Shown: positions 1 to 5,178, numbered from the stretch's first letter. The stretch is DNA of 10,137 nt from Bdellovibrionales bacterium (GCA_021730855.1 JAKFYM010000248.1:1-10137); one strand, 5' to 3'. Program-made: numbers and translations. Notes: generated by a model from the sequence alone, not told the origin.

Positions 1-12
1 CTAGGAACTATG

Positions 13-35
13 TTAGCTAAAAGGACTTTGGCTAA
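13..35 (+). other. 9-bp hairpin
   Basis: Bases 13-21 pair with 27-35 around a 5-nt loop (AGGAC). All pairs are Watson-Crick except one, base 18 with base 30, which is a G.U wobble if the plus strand is transcribed but an A.C mismatch in a minus-strand transcript. It may be part of the same structured element as the repeat that follows. No T-run follows it on either strand, so it is not a typical terminator by itself. Confidence 0.45.
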
Positions 36-41
36 GTAAAT

Positions 42-130
42 AGCTATTTTTCCTGGGGCGTCTCTTCATTCCTTGCCACCTAAGGAATATTCCCCTCCAT
101 AGAAAGATTCTTGCTCCAGGAAAAATAGCT
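42..130. repeat. 15-bp perfect inverted repeat bounding an 89-bp element
   Basis: Bases 42-56 (AGCTATTTTTCCTGG) are the exact reverse complement of 116-130. The pairing can be extended inward by G57.T115, G58-C114, C59-G113 and G60.T112, giving 19 pairs with two wobbles. Inside are a 7-bp hairpin (68-74/82-88, loop of 7) and a small hairpin (101-104/108-111), so the predicted fold is a closing stem with two branches. Both wobbles are allowed only in RNA copied from the plus strand. Alternatives are a small structured RNA, a long terminator stem, or a MITE-like element with 15-bp terminal repeats. I see no clear target-site duplication in the flanks. Confidence 0.6.
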
Positions 131-138
131 TTTTATTT
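112..138 (+). terminator. Possible plus-strand terminator: 3' stem arm plus T-tract
   Basis: The 3' arm of the inverted repeat ends at base 130 and is followed directly by TTTTATTT (131-138). This is the layout of a Rho-independent terminator for a transcript entering from the left of the window. The closing stem is long and its loop region is about 50 nt, which is unusual for a simple terminator. On the minus strand no T-run follows the stem, so it does not look like a terminator for the anti-sigma-like gene. Confidence 0.3.
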
Positions 139-485
139 CATCTCGAAAAAAACCAAAACACCCCTAACAATCCGCAGAACAGAAACGCCAAAAGGAAAAG
201 AAATTCCGCACTTTGGTGAAAGTTCTTCATCGAATACTTTCGCGCGTAGGAAAGCTGGATCCAGCTTTGGCTGAGCCTACTGAGCTCCGCTCCAAAGGTC
301 ACCGAGGGAGTGTATTCCGGCACCTGAACGCTCACGATATAGAGGTCTCGCTTTAGCTCCACTAGCTGCTCCCGCATCATCGGGCTCGAGGCCAAGAGAT
401 TCATGATCTGCTTTTGCACGTCCACATCTTGGCCGGCAGCCCCTTCTACGTAGTCCAAAAACTCACGGCGATCAGGCAGCTTCAA
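138..485 (-). CDS. Tail-anchored anti-sigma-like protein without the zinc motif
   Basis: This 115-residue protein has a cytoplasmic-looking N-terminal part and one hydrophobic segment at its very end (about residues 95-113, Leu/Phe-rich), leaving only Ser-Arg after it. The N-terminal part resembles the zinc-binding anti-sigma fold in pattern: an EFLDYVEG helix, then a helix ending SSPMMREQLVEL, which lines up with the family's HxxxCPxCRxELxEL. The His and both Cys are replaced by Leu30, Ser34 and Met37, so zinc cannot be bound there. The gene follows a sigma region-4-like gene, the usual order for sigma/anti-sigma pairs, which is the main support. I chose the TTG start at 485 because a GGAGGA lies 6 nt upstream and because it makes a TTGA overlap with the upstream stop. 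A GTG at 503 in the same frame has no good ribosome site. The function is inferred; a plain small membrane protein is the alternative. Confidence 0.55.
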   Translation of the reverse strand: MKLPDRREFLDYVEGAAGQDVDVQKQIMNLLASSPMMREQLVELKRDLYIVSVQVPEYTPSVTFGAELSRLSQSWIQLSYARKYSMKNFHQSAEFLFLLAFLFCGLLGVFWFFSR

Positions 486-964
486 AACTTTTCCTCCGTC
501 CACTCAAACTCGCTCAAGCGCCGCCCCAAAAGAAACTCGCGCCCGCGTTCGATCTCCTCCCGCACCACGCCCTCCCCTAGACCGAGGATGCGGCCAATCG
601 CATCGTAGGAAAACTTCTTTTTGGTGCGCAAATAGAGCGCGGCCCGCACCATGATTGGCAATTGGTAGAAAGCCATCTCTTCATGCCCCAAAGGCACATC
701 CTCCCCAACCCGCACCGTGGCCTGCCGGGCACGCCCCTTCGCCCAAAGCATATGAAATATTTCTTCGCGAAATTCCATATGCGAGAGCAAGCGGTGCTCA
801 TTTTCGGTGATCCAGGAATTTTCGAGGGCGAGCAAGAGGGTATCGAGCAAATCGGGCTCCCCCATCCAGGCGGCGCCACCTCGGCAGACAATGCTGAAAC
901 CGTAGAGATCCACCGCTGCGTTTTCCAGCGCATGGTATACCTCGCGGATCGGAAGGTCTCTCAT
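482..964 (-). CDS. Small sigma-70 region-4-like helix-turn-helix protein
   Basis: The 160-residue product ends in a segment (about residues 101-148) that follows the sigma-70 region 4 pattern: QLPIMVRAALYL, then FSYDAIGRILGLGEGVV, then EEIERGREFLL. This matches the usual LPxxxRxxxxL, SYxEIAxxLGxxxGTV and RARexL blocks of ECF sigma factors and related regulators. The N-terminal about 95 residues are not recognisable as a normal sigma region 2, though this is where one would sit. It may be a highly diverged ECF-type sigma factor or a transcription regulator that kept only the DNA-binding part. The ATG at 964 is preferred because it overlaps the rluA-type stop as ATGA; a TTG at 994 would add ten residues inside that gene. 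The next gene encodes an anti-sigma-like membrane protein, so the two probably form a signalling pair. Confidence 0.6.
   Translation of the reverse strand: MRDLPIREVYHALENAAVDLYGFSIVCRGGAAWMGEPDLLDTLLLALENSWITENEHRLLSHMEFREEIFHMLWAKGRARQATVRVGEDVPLGHEEMAFYQLPIMVRAALYLRTKKKFSYDAIGRILGLGEGVVREEIERGREFLLGRRLSEFEWTEEKF
492..497 (-). promoter_or_regulatory. Ribosome binding site deciding a TTG start
   Basis: The minus strand reads GGAGGA here, 6 nt before TTG at 485-483. It lies inside the last codons of the sigma-like gene and supports TTG485 over the upstream GTG503 as the start of the anti-sigma-like gene, with translation coupled through the TTGA overlap at 485-482. Confidence 0.6.
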
Positions 965-1884
965 TCCGCTAAGTGTAAACCAAGAGCCGTGCAAGATTCT
1001 AAAAAGCTTTTTGGTGGACTTACTTTCAGCTCGGGCAATAAAGGCATGCGAAGCGCAGAAGCATGTAAGTGATAATGGGCCAAAGCATCGCCCCCGTCAT
1101 AGAGCTTGTCTCCCAGCAGCGGACAACCCAAGGCCGCCAAACCGGCCCGCACCACATGCCGCTGGCCCTGTCTGGTCTTTACTTTTACCAAGGCATTTCC
1201 AGCACTTTCCGCCAATACCTCAACAATTAATTCCACCGCCTCCGCGCCCTGCTTTTCGGCCTCAAGTGTTACTTTCACTCGCTCGGCCCCGGAAGGGCCG
1301 AAAAATAAAATTTGTTTTCCTGGCCGCTCGAGCGCATTTTTCACAATGGCCAAATACTCTTTTTCTAAATCACCCTTAGTGATGCGCTCGCGGAACTCCT
1401 TTTTTTTCTGAGGGGTAAACGCCACCCCCAACAGGCCGGAGGTGTAAAAATCGAGGCGTTGGAATAGCCCTCCCTCCAGCTTCGGCCGCTCCGCTAGATT
1501 CGCAAAATCAACCTTAGAGCCGGCAAGAAAAGTCACCACCTGGTTGGCAAAGGTGTCTTGCTCCCAAGGAAAGAGGGGGTGCGAACTCAGGCCGGACTCT
1601 TTGCAAAAGAACCCAAAGCCCTCCTCCAGCCCACCCCAAACCAAAGTGGCCGGCCGAGCGGCCGGCAGAAGCCCGAGCGGATAGGTGGGGAAATGCACGG
1701 TTATTTTGCTCCCCTTTTCCACCTGCGCTCCGGCCTTAGGGGCCCTCTTCCCCTCCACCCGCACATTGCCCTTTTGAATCAAGGTGTCCCAGGCCTGACG
1801 GCTAAGCCATTCGGCCCCTGGGCCCGTGTGGCCGCGCAATATCCGGTCGAGACGGTCCGTCTCTGCAACAAGAAATTCCCACAT
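961..1884 (-). CDS. RluA-family RNA pseudouridine synthase
   Basis: This 307-residue protein has the usual RluA/RluD layout. An S4-like RNA-binding part lies at about residues 11-62 (LSRQAWDTLIQKGNVRVEG, then a basic linker and VEKGSKITV). The catalytic domain has a CKESGLSSHP block (about 94-103), the active-site block QRLDFYTSGLLGVAF with the catalytic Asp at 145, EKEYLAIV (174-181), GQRHVVRAGLAALGCPLLGDKLY (split 240-249 and 250-262) and HLHASALRMP. Such enzymes isomerise uridines in rRNA or tRNA in the cytoplasm; the target cannot be read from sequence. Several motif positions differ from the common form: Gln142 in place of His in HRLD, VV in place of QI in HQIR, and Glu in place of Pro after the Lys of KP. 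The ATG at 1884 starts the S4 part cleanly. The stop overlaps the start of the sigma-like gene by 4 nt. Confidence 0.88.
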   Translation of the reverse strand: MWEFLVAETDRLDRILRGHTGPGAEWLSRQAWDTLIQKGNVRVEGKRAPKAGAQVEKGSKITVHFPTYPLGLLPAARPATLVWGGLEEGFGFFCKESGLSSHPLFPWEQDTFANQVVTFLAGSKVDFANLAERPKLEGGLFQRLDFYTSGLLGVAFTPQKKKEFRERITKGDLEKEYLAIVKNALERPGKQILFFGPSGAERVKVTLEAEKQGAEAVELIVEVLAESAGNALVKVKTRQGQRHVVRAGLAALGCPLLGDKLYDGGDALAHYHLHASALRMPLLPELKVSPPKSFLESCTALGLHLAE

Positions 1885-1885
1885 C

Positions 1886-1915
1886 TTGTCAAACTAGCCG
1901 CGAGACTCGTATAAT
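1886..1915 (+). promoter_or_regulatory. Sigma-70 promoter, TTGTCA-N18-TATAAT
   Basis: The -35 box TTGTCA (1886-1891) differs from consensus at one base. The -10 box TATAAT (1910-1915) is perfect, with an 18-bp spacer. Transcription should begin near 1922 and serves the two small plus-strand genes. The -35 begins just beyond the start codon of the divergent pseudouridine synthase gene, so polymerase bound here would cover that gene's translation start region. I see no equally clear minus-strand promoter for that gene in the 72-bp spacer. Confidence 0.75.
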
Positions 1916-1931
1916 GAAAGAAACAAATCCA

Positions 1932-1949
1932 TGGCAGGATGCCAGGAGG
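1932..1949 (+). promoter_or_regulatory. 5' leader hairpin abutting a strong Shine-Dalgarno
   Basis: TGGCA (1932-1936) and TGCCA (1940-1944) can form a 5-bp hairpin with a GGA loop. The last base of the hairpin is the first base of AGGAGG (1944-1949), a near-perfect Shine-Dalgarno 7 nt before ATG 1957. That site is the reason for choosing ATG 1957 over the ATG at 1939, which lies in the hairpin and has no ribosome site. Whether the small hairpin affects translation is a guess. Confidence 0.5.
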
Positions 1950-1956
1950 AGACGGG

Positions 1957-2361
1957 ATGGAATCTGTCAACACACAACGGTCGAGCCAACAATCGGATGC
2001 CGACCGCGCAGCCCAAGAACACACCAATCGCATTCGCGATCTAAAACGCAAGCAACAAGAAGAACTCGACTCGATGACGGCCAAGCATGAGCGCGATATG
2101 AAAACCGCGGACATGGCCTATAAGGTGGAGATCACCGCCAAACAATCCGACTATGACCGCCGTATCGGCGAGCTGAACGAAAAACAAACTACCCAGCTCG
2201 ACAAACTCTCTAAGCAGGCCGACGTGAACCTAAAACAGGCCCAAGAGATCTATCGCGTCCAAGCCGAGGAAGTGCGCTCTAAGGGAGAGAAAAAACTCAC
2301 CACCTTGCGCGAACAACAGGCCGACTCCGAAGAGAACATCACAAAAAAAGGAAACGCATGA
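1957..2361 (+). CDS. Highly charged coiled-coil protein, unknown function
   Basis: The 134-residue product is almost entirely predicted helix, rich in Lys, Glu, Gln, Asp and Arg, with no Cys, no Pro and no membrane segment or signal peptide. Leu, Ile, Val, Met and Ala recur at heptad-like spacing from about residue 20 to 125 (for example RIRDLKRKQQEELDSM, then IGELNEKQTTQLDKLSKQAD). It is therefore a likely cytoplasmic oligomeric coiled coil. I do not recognise a family. It has its own strong promoter and ribosome site and overlaps the next gene by ATGA (2358-2361), so the two proteins probably work together. Seven A's just before the stop form an in-frame slippery heptamer (see the separate entry), which could fuse it to the next protein. 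Confidence 0.8.
   Translation: MESVNTQRSSQQSDADRAAQEHTNRIRDLKRKQQEELDSMTAKHERDMKTADMAYKVEITAKQSDYDRRIGELNEKQTTQLDKLSKQADVNLKQAQEIYRVQAEEVRSKGEKKLTTLREQQADSEENITKKGNA
2343..2349 (+). other. Candidate -1 frameshift heptamer A_AAA_AAA
   Basis: In the zero frame of the coiled-coil gene the codons are ACA AAA AAA GGA, so the heptamer has the X_XXY_YYZ phase needed for -1 slippage. After slippage, reading continues AGG AAA CGC and enters the ATG at 2358 of the next gene in frame with no stop between. The product would be a 211-residue fusion of the coiled coil and the FliG-like protein. The following AAAGGA also serves as the next gene's ribosome site, so the A-tract may exist only for that reason. 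Confidence 0.35.
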
Positions 2362-2591
2362 AAAAAGAAGGTATTCCATTTGATGGTTTTGGCAGCGTGC
2401 TCGAAATGCTCCGCCGCTCGGATTCCGCTTTCCGCGAAAAGATTCTCCGCAATATCCGCGGCCGCGACCCTCACCTAGCCCAACGTCTAGAGCACGGCCT
2501 GCGCAGCTCAGCCGCGCGCCAAGAAGAAGACAGCCGTGCTAAACTAGAGCGCTCGCAGCGAGCCGCGCACACCCGGCAGTACGGGAACTAG
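2358..2591 (+). CDS. Small FliG-middle/MgtE-N-like helical protein
   Basis: The 77-residue protein has no Cys, no membrane segment and a basic, charged C-terminal third. Residues about 9-48 (GFGSVLEMLRRSD, then FREKILRNIRGRDPHLAQRLE) follow the pattern of one FliG middle-domain or MgtE N-domain repeat, in which a short helix and ILxxL are followed by a DPxLAxxI helix. That resemblance is from memory of the families and has not been tested. FliG-type repeats usually mediate protein-protein contacts, as in the flagellar switch. No flagellar gene is seen nearby, so a motility role is only a possibility. AAAGGA (2347-2352) is the ribosome site, and the start overlaps the upstream stop as ATGA. 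The stop overlaps the convergent permease stop. Confidence 0.65.
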   Translation: MKKEGIPFDGFGSVLEMLRRSDSAFREKILRNIRGRDPHLAQRLEHGLRSSAARQEEDSRAKLERSQRAAHTRQYGN

Positions 2592-2601
2592 CTGATCAGC
2601 T
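2588..2601. other. Convergent stop codons sharing CTAG, next to a 12-bp palindrome
   Basis: CTAG at 2588-2591 supplies TAG to the plus-strand gene (2589-2591) and, on the other strand, TAG to the permease gene (2590-2588). It runs into AGCTGATCAGCT (2590-2601), a perfect 12-bp palindrome. No stem followed by a T-run is seen on either strand here, so the two operons have no obvious terminator between them. Confidence 0.7.
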
Positions 2602-3358
2602 TCCGGCCAAGCAAGCGGTAGGCAAAAAATCCGAGCACCACCGAAAAGACCACAAGCACTCCTACGTGCCAGCACACCTGTGCCACGTCCGCACGCCCCC
2701 ACACCGCGAACTGCATCAGCTTCACTCCATGATAGAAGGGCGAAAACTGCGCGCCGATGGTGACGGCCGGATGCAGGCCTTCGAGCGGAAAGAAAATCCC
2801 CGATAAAAAATACATCGGGGCAATCAGGAAAGAATACACGGTTTGGAATTGGTTGATGTTCTTCACCATCGACGCGGAGAGGAGCCCCAACGCTCCACAG
2901 GGAATGGCCAGTCCCCCACCCACGAGGGGAATCAGCAAAAGCCCCCAAGGATTTTTGAACAAGCCCACCGCGAGCAGCACCAGTCCCACCCCAAAAGCCA
3001 TCAGCGCGCCCTTGAGAAATACCCATAGGAACTCCCCGAGGATCACCTCAAACTTGCCAATCGGCGTGGTGAGCATGGCCTTGAACACTGACTCGAACGT
3101 CATGCGCACGTAGAAGCCATAGCTGCATTCAAAAAAAGCGGTGAAGAGCGCCGTGGCCGCAATCAGACCGGGAGCGAGGTAGCTTGCGTAGCTCATGCCG
3201 TTGATCTCGTGCACGAAGGGCGATAGCCCAAAACCCAAAGACACCAGAATAAAGGCCGGATCCGCTACCGTGGGGGAAATATTGGCGAGGAAGTCTTTTT
3301 TATAGACCGTCCAATTCCGGATCACGATCTGCCAGCTCAAGAGCAAAGTCTCAATCAT
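2588..3358 (-). CDS. ABC-2 type transporter permease, NodJ-like
   Basis: This 256-residue integral membrane protein has about six hydrophobic segments (approximately residues 32-48, 60-78, 108-132, 138-163, 172-191 and 231-250), the size and layout of ABC-2/NodJ-type permeases. Characteristic stretches are FESVFKAMLTTPIGKFEV after the second segment and a conserved-looking SMVKNINQFQTVYSFLIAP before FLSGIFFPL. It would form the membrane part of an exporter with the ATPase encoded just upstream, whose stop overlaps its start by 8 nt. AGGAG about 10 nt before ATG 3358 supports the start. NodIJ-like systems export lipid-like or polysaccharide-linked molecules, but the substrate here is unknown. 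Confidence 0.85.
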   Translation of the reverse strand: MIETLLLSWQIVIRNWTVYKKDFLANISPTVADPAFILVSLGFGLSPFVHEINGMSYASYLAPGLIAATALFTAFFECSYGFYVRMTFESVFKAMLTTPIGKFEVILGEFLWVFLKGALMAFGVGLVLLAVGLFKNPWGLLLIPLVGGGLAIPCGALGLLSASMVKNINQFQTVYSFLIAPMYFLSGIFFPLEGLHPAVTIGAQFSPFYHGVKLMQFAVWGRADVAQVCWHVGVLVVFSVVLGFFAYRLLGRKLIS

Positions 3359-4262
3359 TTTGCGAAAGCTCCTCTCCGGTCAATTTCAAAAAGACATCTT
3401 CCAGATTCGCGGGCCTTAACTGCAGGGCCTGCACCCCCGTGCGGCTTTGTAGATCCAGTAAATCGGTGAGCGTGGGCGCGCGCACGCAGGCTTGTTTGCC
3501 CTGCAGAGCAAAGCCCCACTCCTTCGCCACCGCCGCTTTGAGTTTGTTTTCATTCTCTTCGGCAAAAAGCGCCACGTAGCCGGGCGAATGCGTGGCAATC
3601 AGAGCCTTCGGTGAGCCCGAATCCACCACCTTGCCGCGAAAGAGCACCACGATGCGATCGCAGAGCACTTCGGCCTCATGCATATAGTGAGTGGTCACCA
3701 GAATGGTGCGGCCCCGGCCTTTCAGCTCGTTTACCTTGCTCCACAACAGGTGACGCACGGCCGGGTCTAGCCCCGTGGTGGGCTCATCGAGAATGATAAA
3801 TTCCGGATCCGAAAGGAGCGCGCGCACGAAGGTAAGCCTGCGTTTCATGCCGCCAGAAAGGAAGCGAATCGGGGCCTCCGCCTTATGCTGGAGCGACATA
3901 TAGTGCAAAAGCTCGTCGATGCGCGTATCGCGTTGGGCGGCGGGTAGACCCACAAAACGAGCGAAGAGCCGCATGTTTTCTTTTACGCTCAGGCCTTCAT
4001 CGAGCGCATTTTCCTGAGTGACCACTCCGAGCCGCTTGCGGATCGCGCGGCCATGGGTGGCGGGATCGAGGCCAAAAACTTTAAGATCCCCACCCGTACG
4101 CTCCACCGATCCGTAAACCAATCCGATGAAGGTGGATTTCCCGGCCCCATTGGGCCCGAGCAAACCCACGCACTCCCCCGCCCTCACCTCGAGGTCCACG
4201 CCGGCCAAAGCCTCTGCCTCCCCAAATTTTTTCCGCACCCCAAGCGCCTGGATCACTTTCAT
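3351..4262 (-). CDS. ABC transporter ATP-binding protein, NodI/DrrA-like
   Basis: The 303-residue protein carries a complete ABC ATPase. Walker A is GPNGAGKST (36-44), the Q-loop Gln is at 83, the signature is LSGGMKRRL (135-143), Walker B is FIILDE with catalytic Glu160, the D-loop is GLD and the H-loop His is 192 (TTHYMHEAE). After about residue 220 there is a C-terminal extension ending LEDVFLKLTGEEL, typical of the NodI/DrrA/CcmA-type exporter ATPases. No residue needed for catalysis is missing. It would power the adjacent permease. The gene starts 4 nt after the Ppx/GppA stop, with GGAG 8 nt before ATG 4262. Confidence 0.92.
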   Translation of the reverse strand: MKVIQALGVRKKFGEAEALAGVDLEVRAGECVGLLGPNGAGKSTFIGLVYGSVERTGGDLKVFGLDPATHGRAIRKRLGVVTQENALDEGLSVKENMRLFARFVGLPAAQRDTRIDELLHYMSLQHKAEAPIRFLSGGMKRRLTFVRALLSDPEFIILDEPTTGLDPAVRHLLWSKVNELKGRGRTILVTTHYMHEAEVLCDRIVVLFRGKVVDSGSPKALIATHSPGYVALFAEENENKLKAAVAKEWGFALQGKQACVRAPTLTDLLDLQSRTGVQALQLRPANLEDVFLKLTGEELSQND

Positions 4263-4266
4263 GTTC

Positions 4267-5178
4267 TTACTCCAAAACTGCCCCGTACCGTAGGCCCCTC
4301 ACCGAGGCCTGCAATTCCTCTAAGCCCGTGCGCTCCAAGATTTGCTCTAGCAGCAAAGCCCCTGCCAGGATCACGTCCGCGCGCCCCTTATCCATGCCAC
4401 CCACCCCGAGGCGCTCTGCCGCCGTCAGCGGGCGGAAGCGTGCAATCAAGGCGCGTAGCTCTTCTAGGCGCAAAGAAAATCCATCTACTTTTTCAGGATC
4501 AAAGCGCGCGAGGCCAAGCGCGGAGGAAGCAAGATAGGTGACCGTTCCCGCCACGCCGATGAGCTTGCGTCCTTGCACGGCCGCCAGAATCTCTTTTTGC
4601 TGCCCCAGCGCTTCTTGCACATATTTCTGCAGCTCATGGATCTGCGAACCTAAAGCCGGATCGGAGCGTAAGAATCGCTCACTCAGGCGCACGCAGCCCA
4701 AGTCAAAGCTATAGCGAAAGAGCTCGGATCCGGTGGTTTTGAGTCCCACGATTTCCGTGGATCCCCCGCCAATGTCGAGCACTGCGATGCTGCGCGGGTC
4801 GGAGAGTCCTGGCGGAAGGGCGCCGCGAAAAGAAAGCAATGCCTCTTCTTCTCCCGAAATCACCTGCACGGGGATGCCGAAATCCCGCCGCACCTCGGAA
4901 AAAAAGGCATCGGCATTGGCCGCGTCGCGCGATCCCGAAGTGGCCACGGCTCGAACTTTTGCGCCCGGATATTTTTTCAAGATGGTGGCGTATTCCTGGA
5001 AACAAGTGCGGGCCCGCGCGAGGGCCTCAGGATGAAAGGCGCGGTTCTTGTCCACACCCTGCCCGAGGCGCACCACACGCACCTCGTCTTCGAGGACCTG
5101 CTCCACCCCATTCGGACCCACCTCGGCCACCAAAAGCAGGATGGTGTTTGTGCCGATATCGATCCCCGCTCGCAGCAT
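4267..5178 (-). CDS. ppx: Exopolyphosphatase / pppGpp phosphatase family protein (short form)
   Basis: The 303-residue protein belongs to the Ppx/GppA branch of the actin-like ATPase fold. The phosphate-binding block is IDIGTNTILLLV (6-17, with TNT where SNS is common). Then come VATSGSRDAANA (78-89), ISGEEEA with the expected catalytic Glu at 111 (107-113), DIGGGSTEIV (135-144), SFDLGCVRLSE (157-167), AGTVTYLAS (210-218) and GLRYGAVLE at the end. Family members release phosphate from polyphosphate or convert pppGpp to ppGpp; which one applies cannot be decided here. At about 300 residues it is the short form without the C-terminal HD-like domain of E. coli Ppx and GppA. The ATG overlaps the AsmA-family stop as TGATG, and the ribosome site is weak, so coupled translation is likely. 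Confidence 0.9.
   Translation of the reverse strand: MLRAGIDIGTNTILLLVAEVGPNGVEQVLEDEVRVVRLGQGVDKNRAFHPEALARARTCFQEYATILKKYPGAKVRAVATSGSRDAANADAFFSEVRRDFGIPVQVISGEEEALLSFRGALPPGLSDPRSIAVLDIGGGSTEIVGLKTTGSELFRYSFDLGCVRLSERFLRSDPALGSQIHELQKYVQEALGQQKEILAAVQGRKLIGVAGTVTYLASSALGLARFDPEKVDGFSLRLEELRALIARFRPLTAAERLGVGGMDKGRADVILAGALLLEQILERTGLEELQASVRGLRYGAVLE

Larger units (their letters stand above)
1..137. other. Gene-free, AT-rich structured intergenic stretch
   Basis: No convincing reading frame is present. The stretch is visibly richer in A and T than the genes around it and is dense in inverted repeats: a hairpin at 13-35, a 15-bp perfect inverted repeat at 42-56/116-130, an inner hairpin at 68-74/82-88, a 10-bp palindrome at 84-93 and a weak hairpin at 101-111. 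It lies just downstream of the minus-strand anti-sigma-like gene and runs to the window edge, so the gene on the other side is unknown. Confidence 0.7.

Noticed and set aside
965..994. TTG start at 994 for the sigma-like gene
   Set aside because: It adds ten residues inside the pseudouridine synthase gene without a good ribosome site. ATG 964 gives the ATGA overlap seen at other junctions.
414..1072. Plus-strand open frames (414-608, 662-1072) opposite the sigma/anti-sigma-like genes
   Set aside because: The minus-strand products show helix-turn-helix and membrane-segment features and coupled junctions. The plus-strand translations show nothing recognisable.
1939..1956. ATG 1939 as start of the coiled-coil gene
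   Set aside because: It has no Shine-Dalgarno and lies in the leader hairpin, and the AGGAGG at 1944-1949 clearly serves ATG 1957.
2592..2612. GCTT/AAGC hairpin (2599-2612) as terminator of the small plus-strand operon
   Set aside because: The stem is only four pairs and is followed by no T-run, and the bases code for the permease C-terminus.
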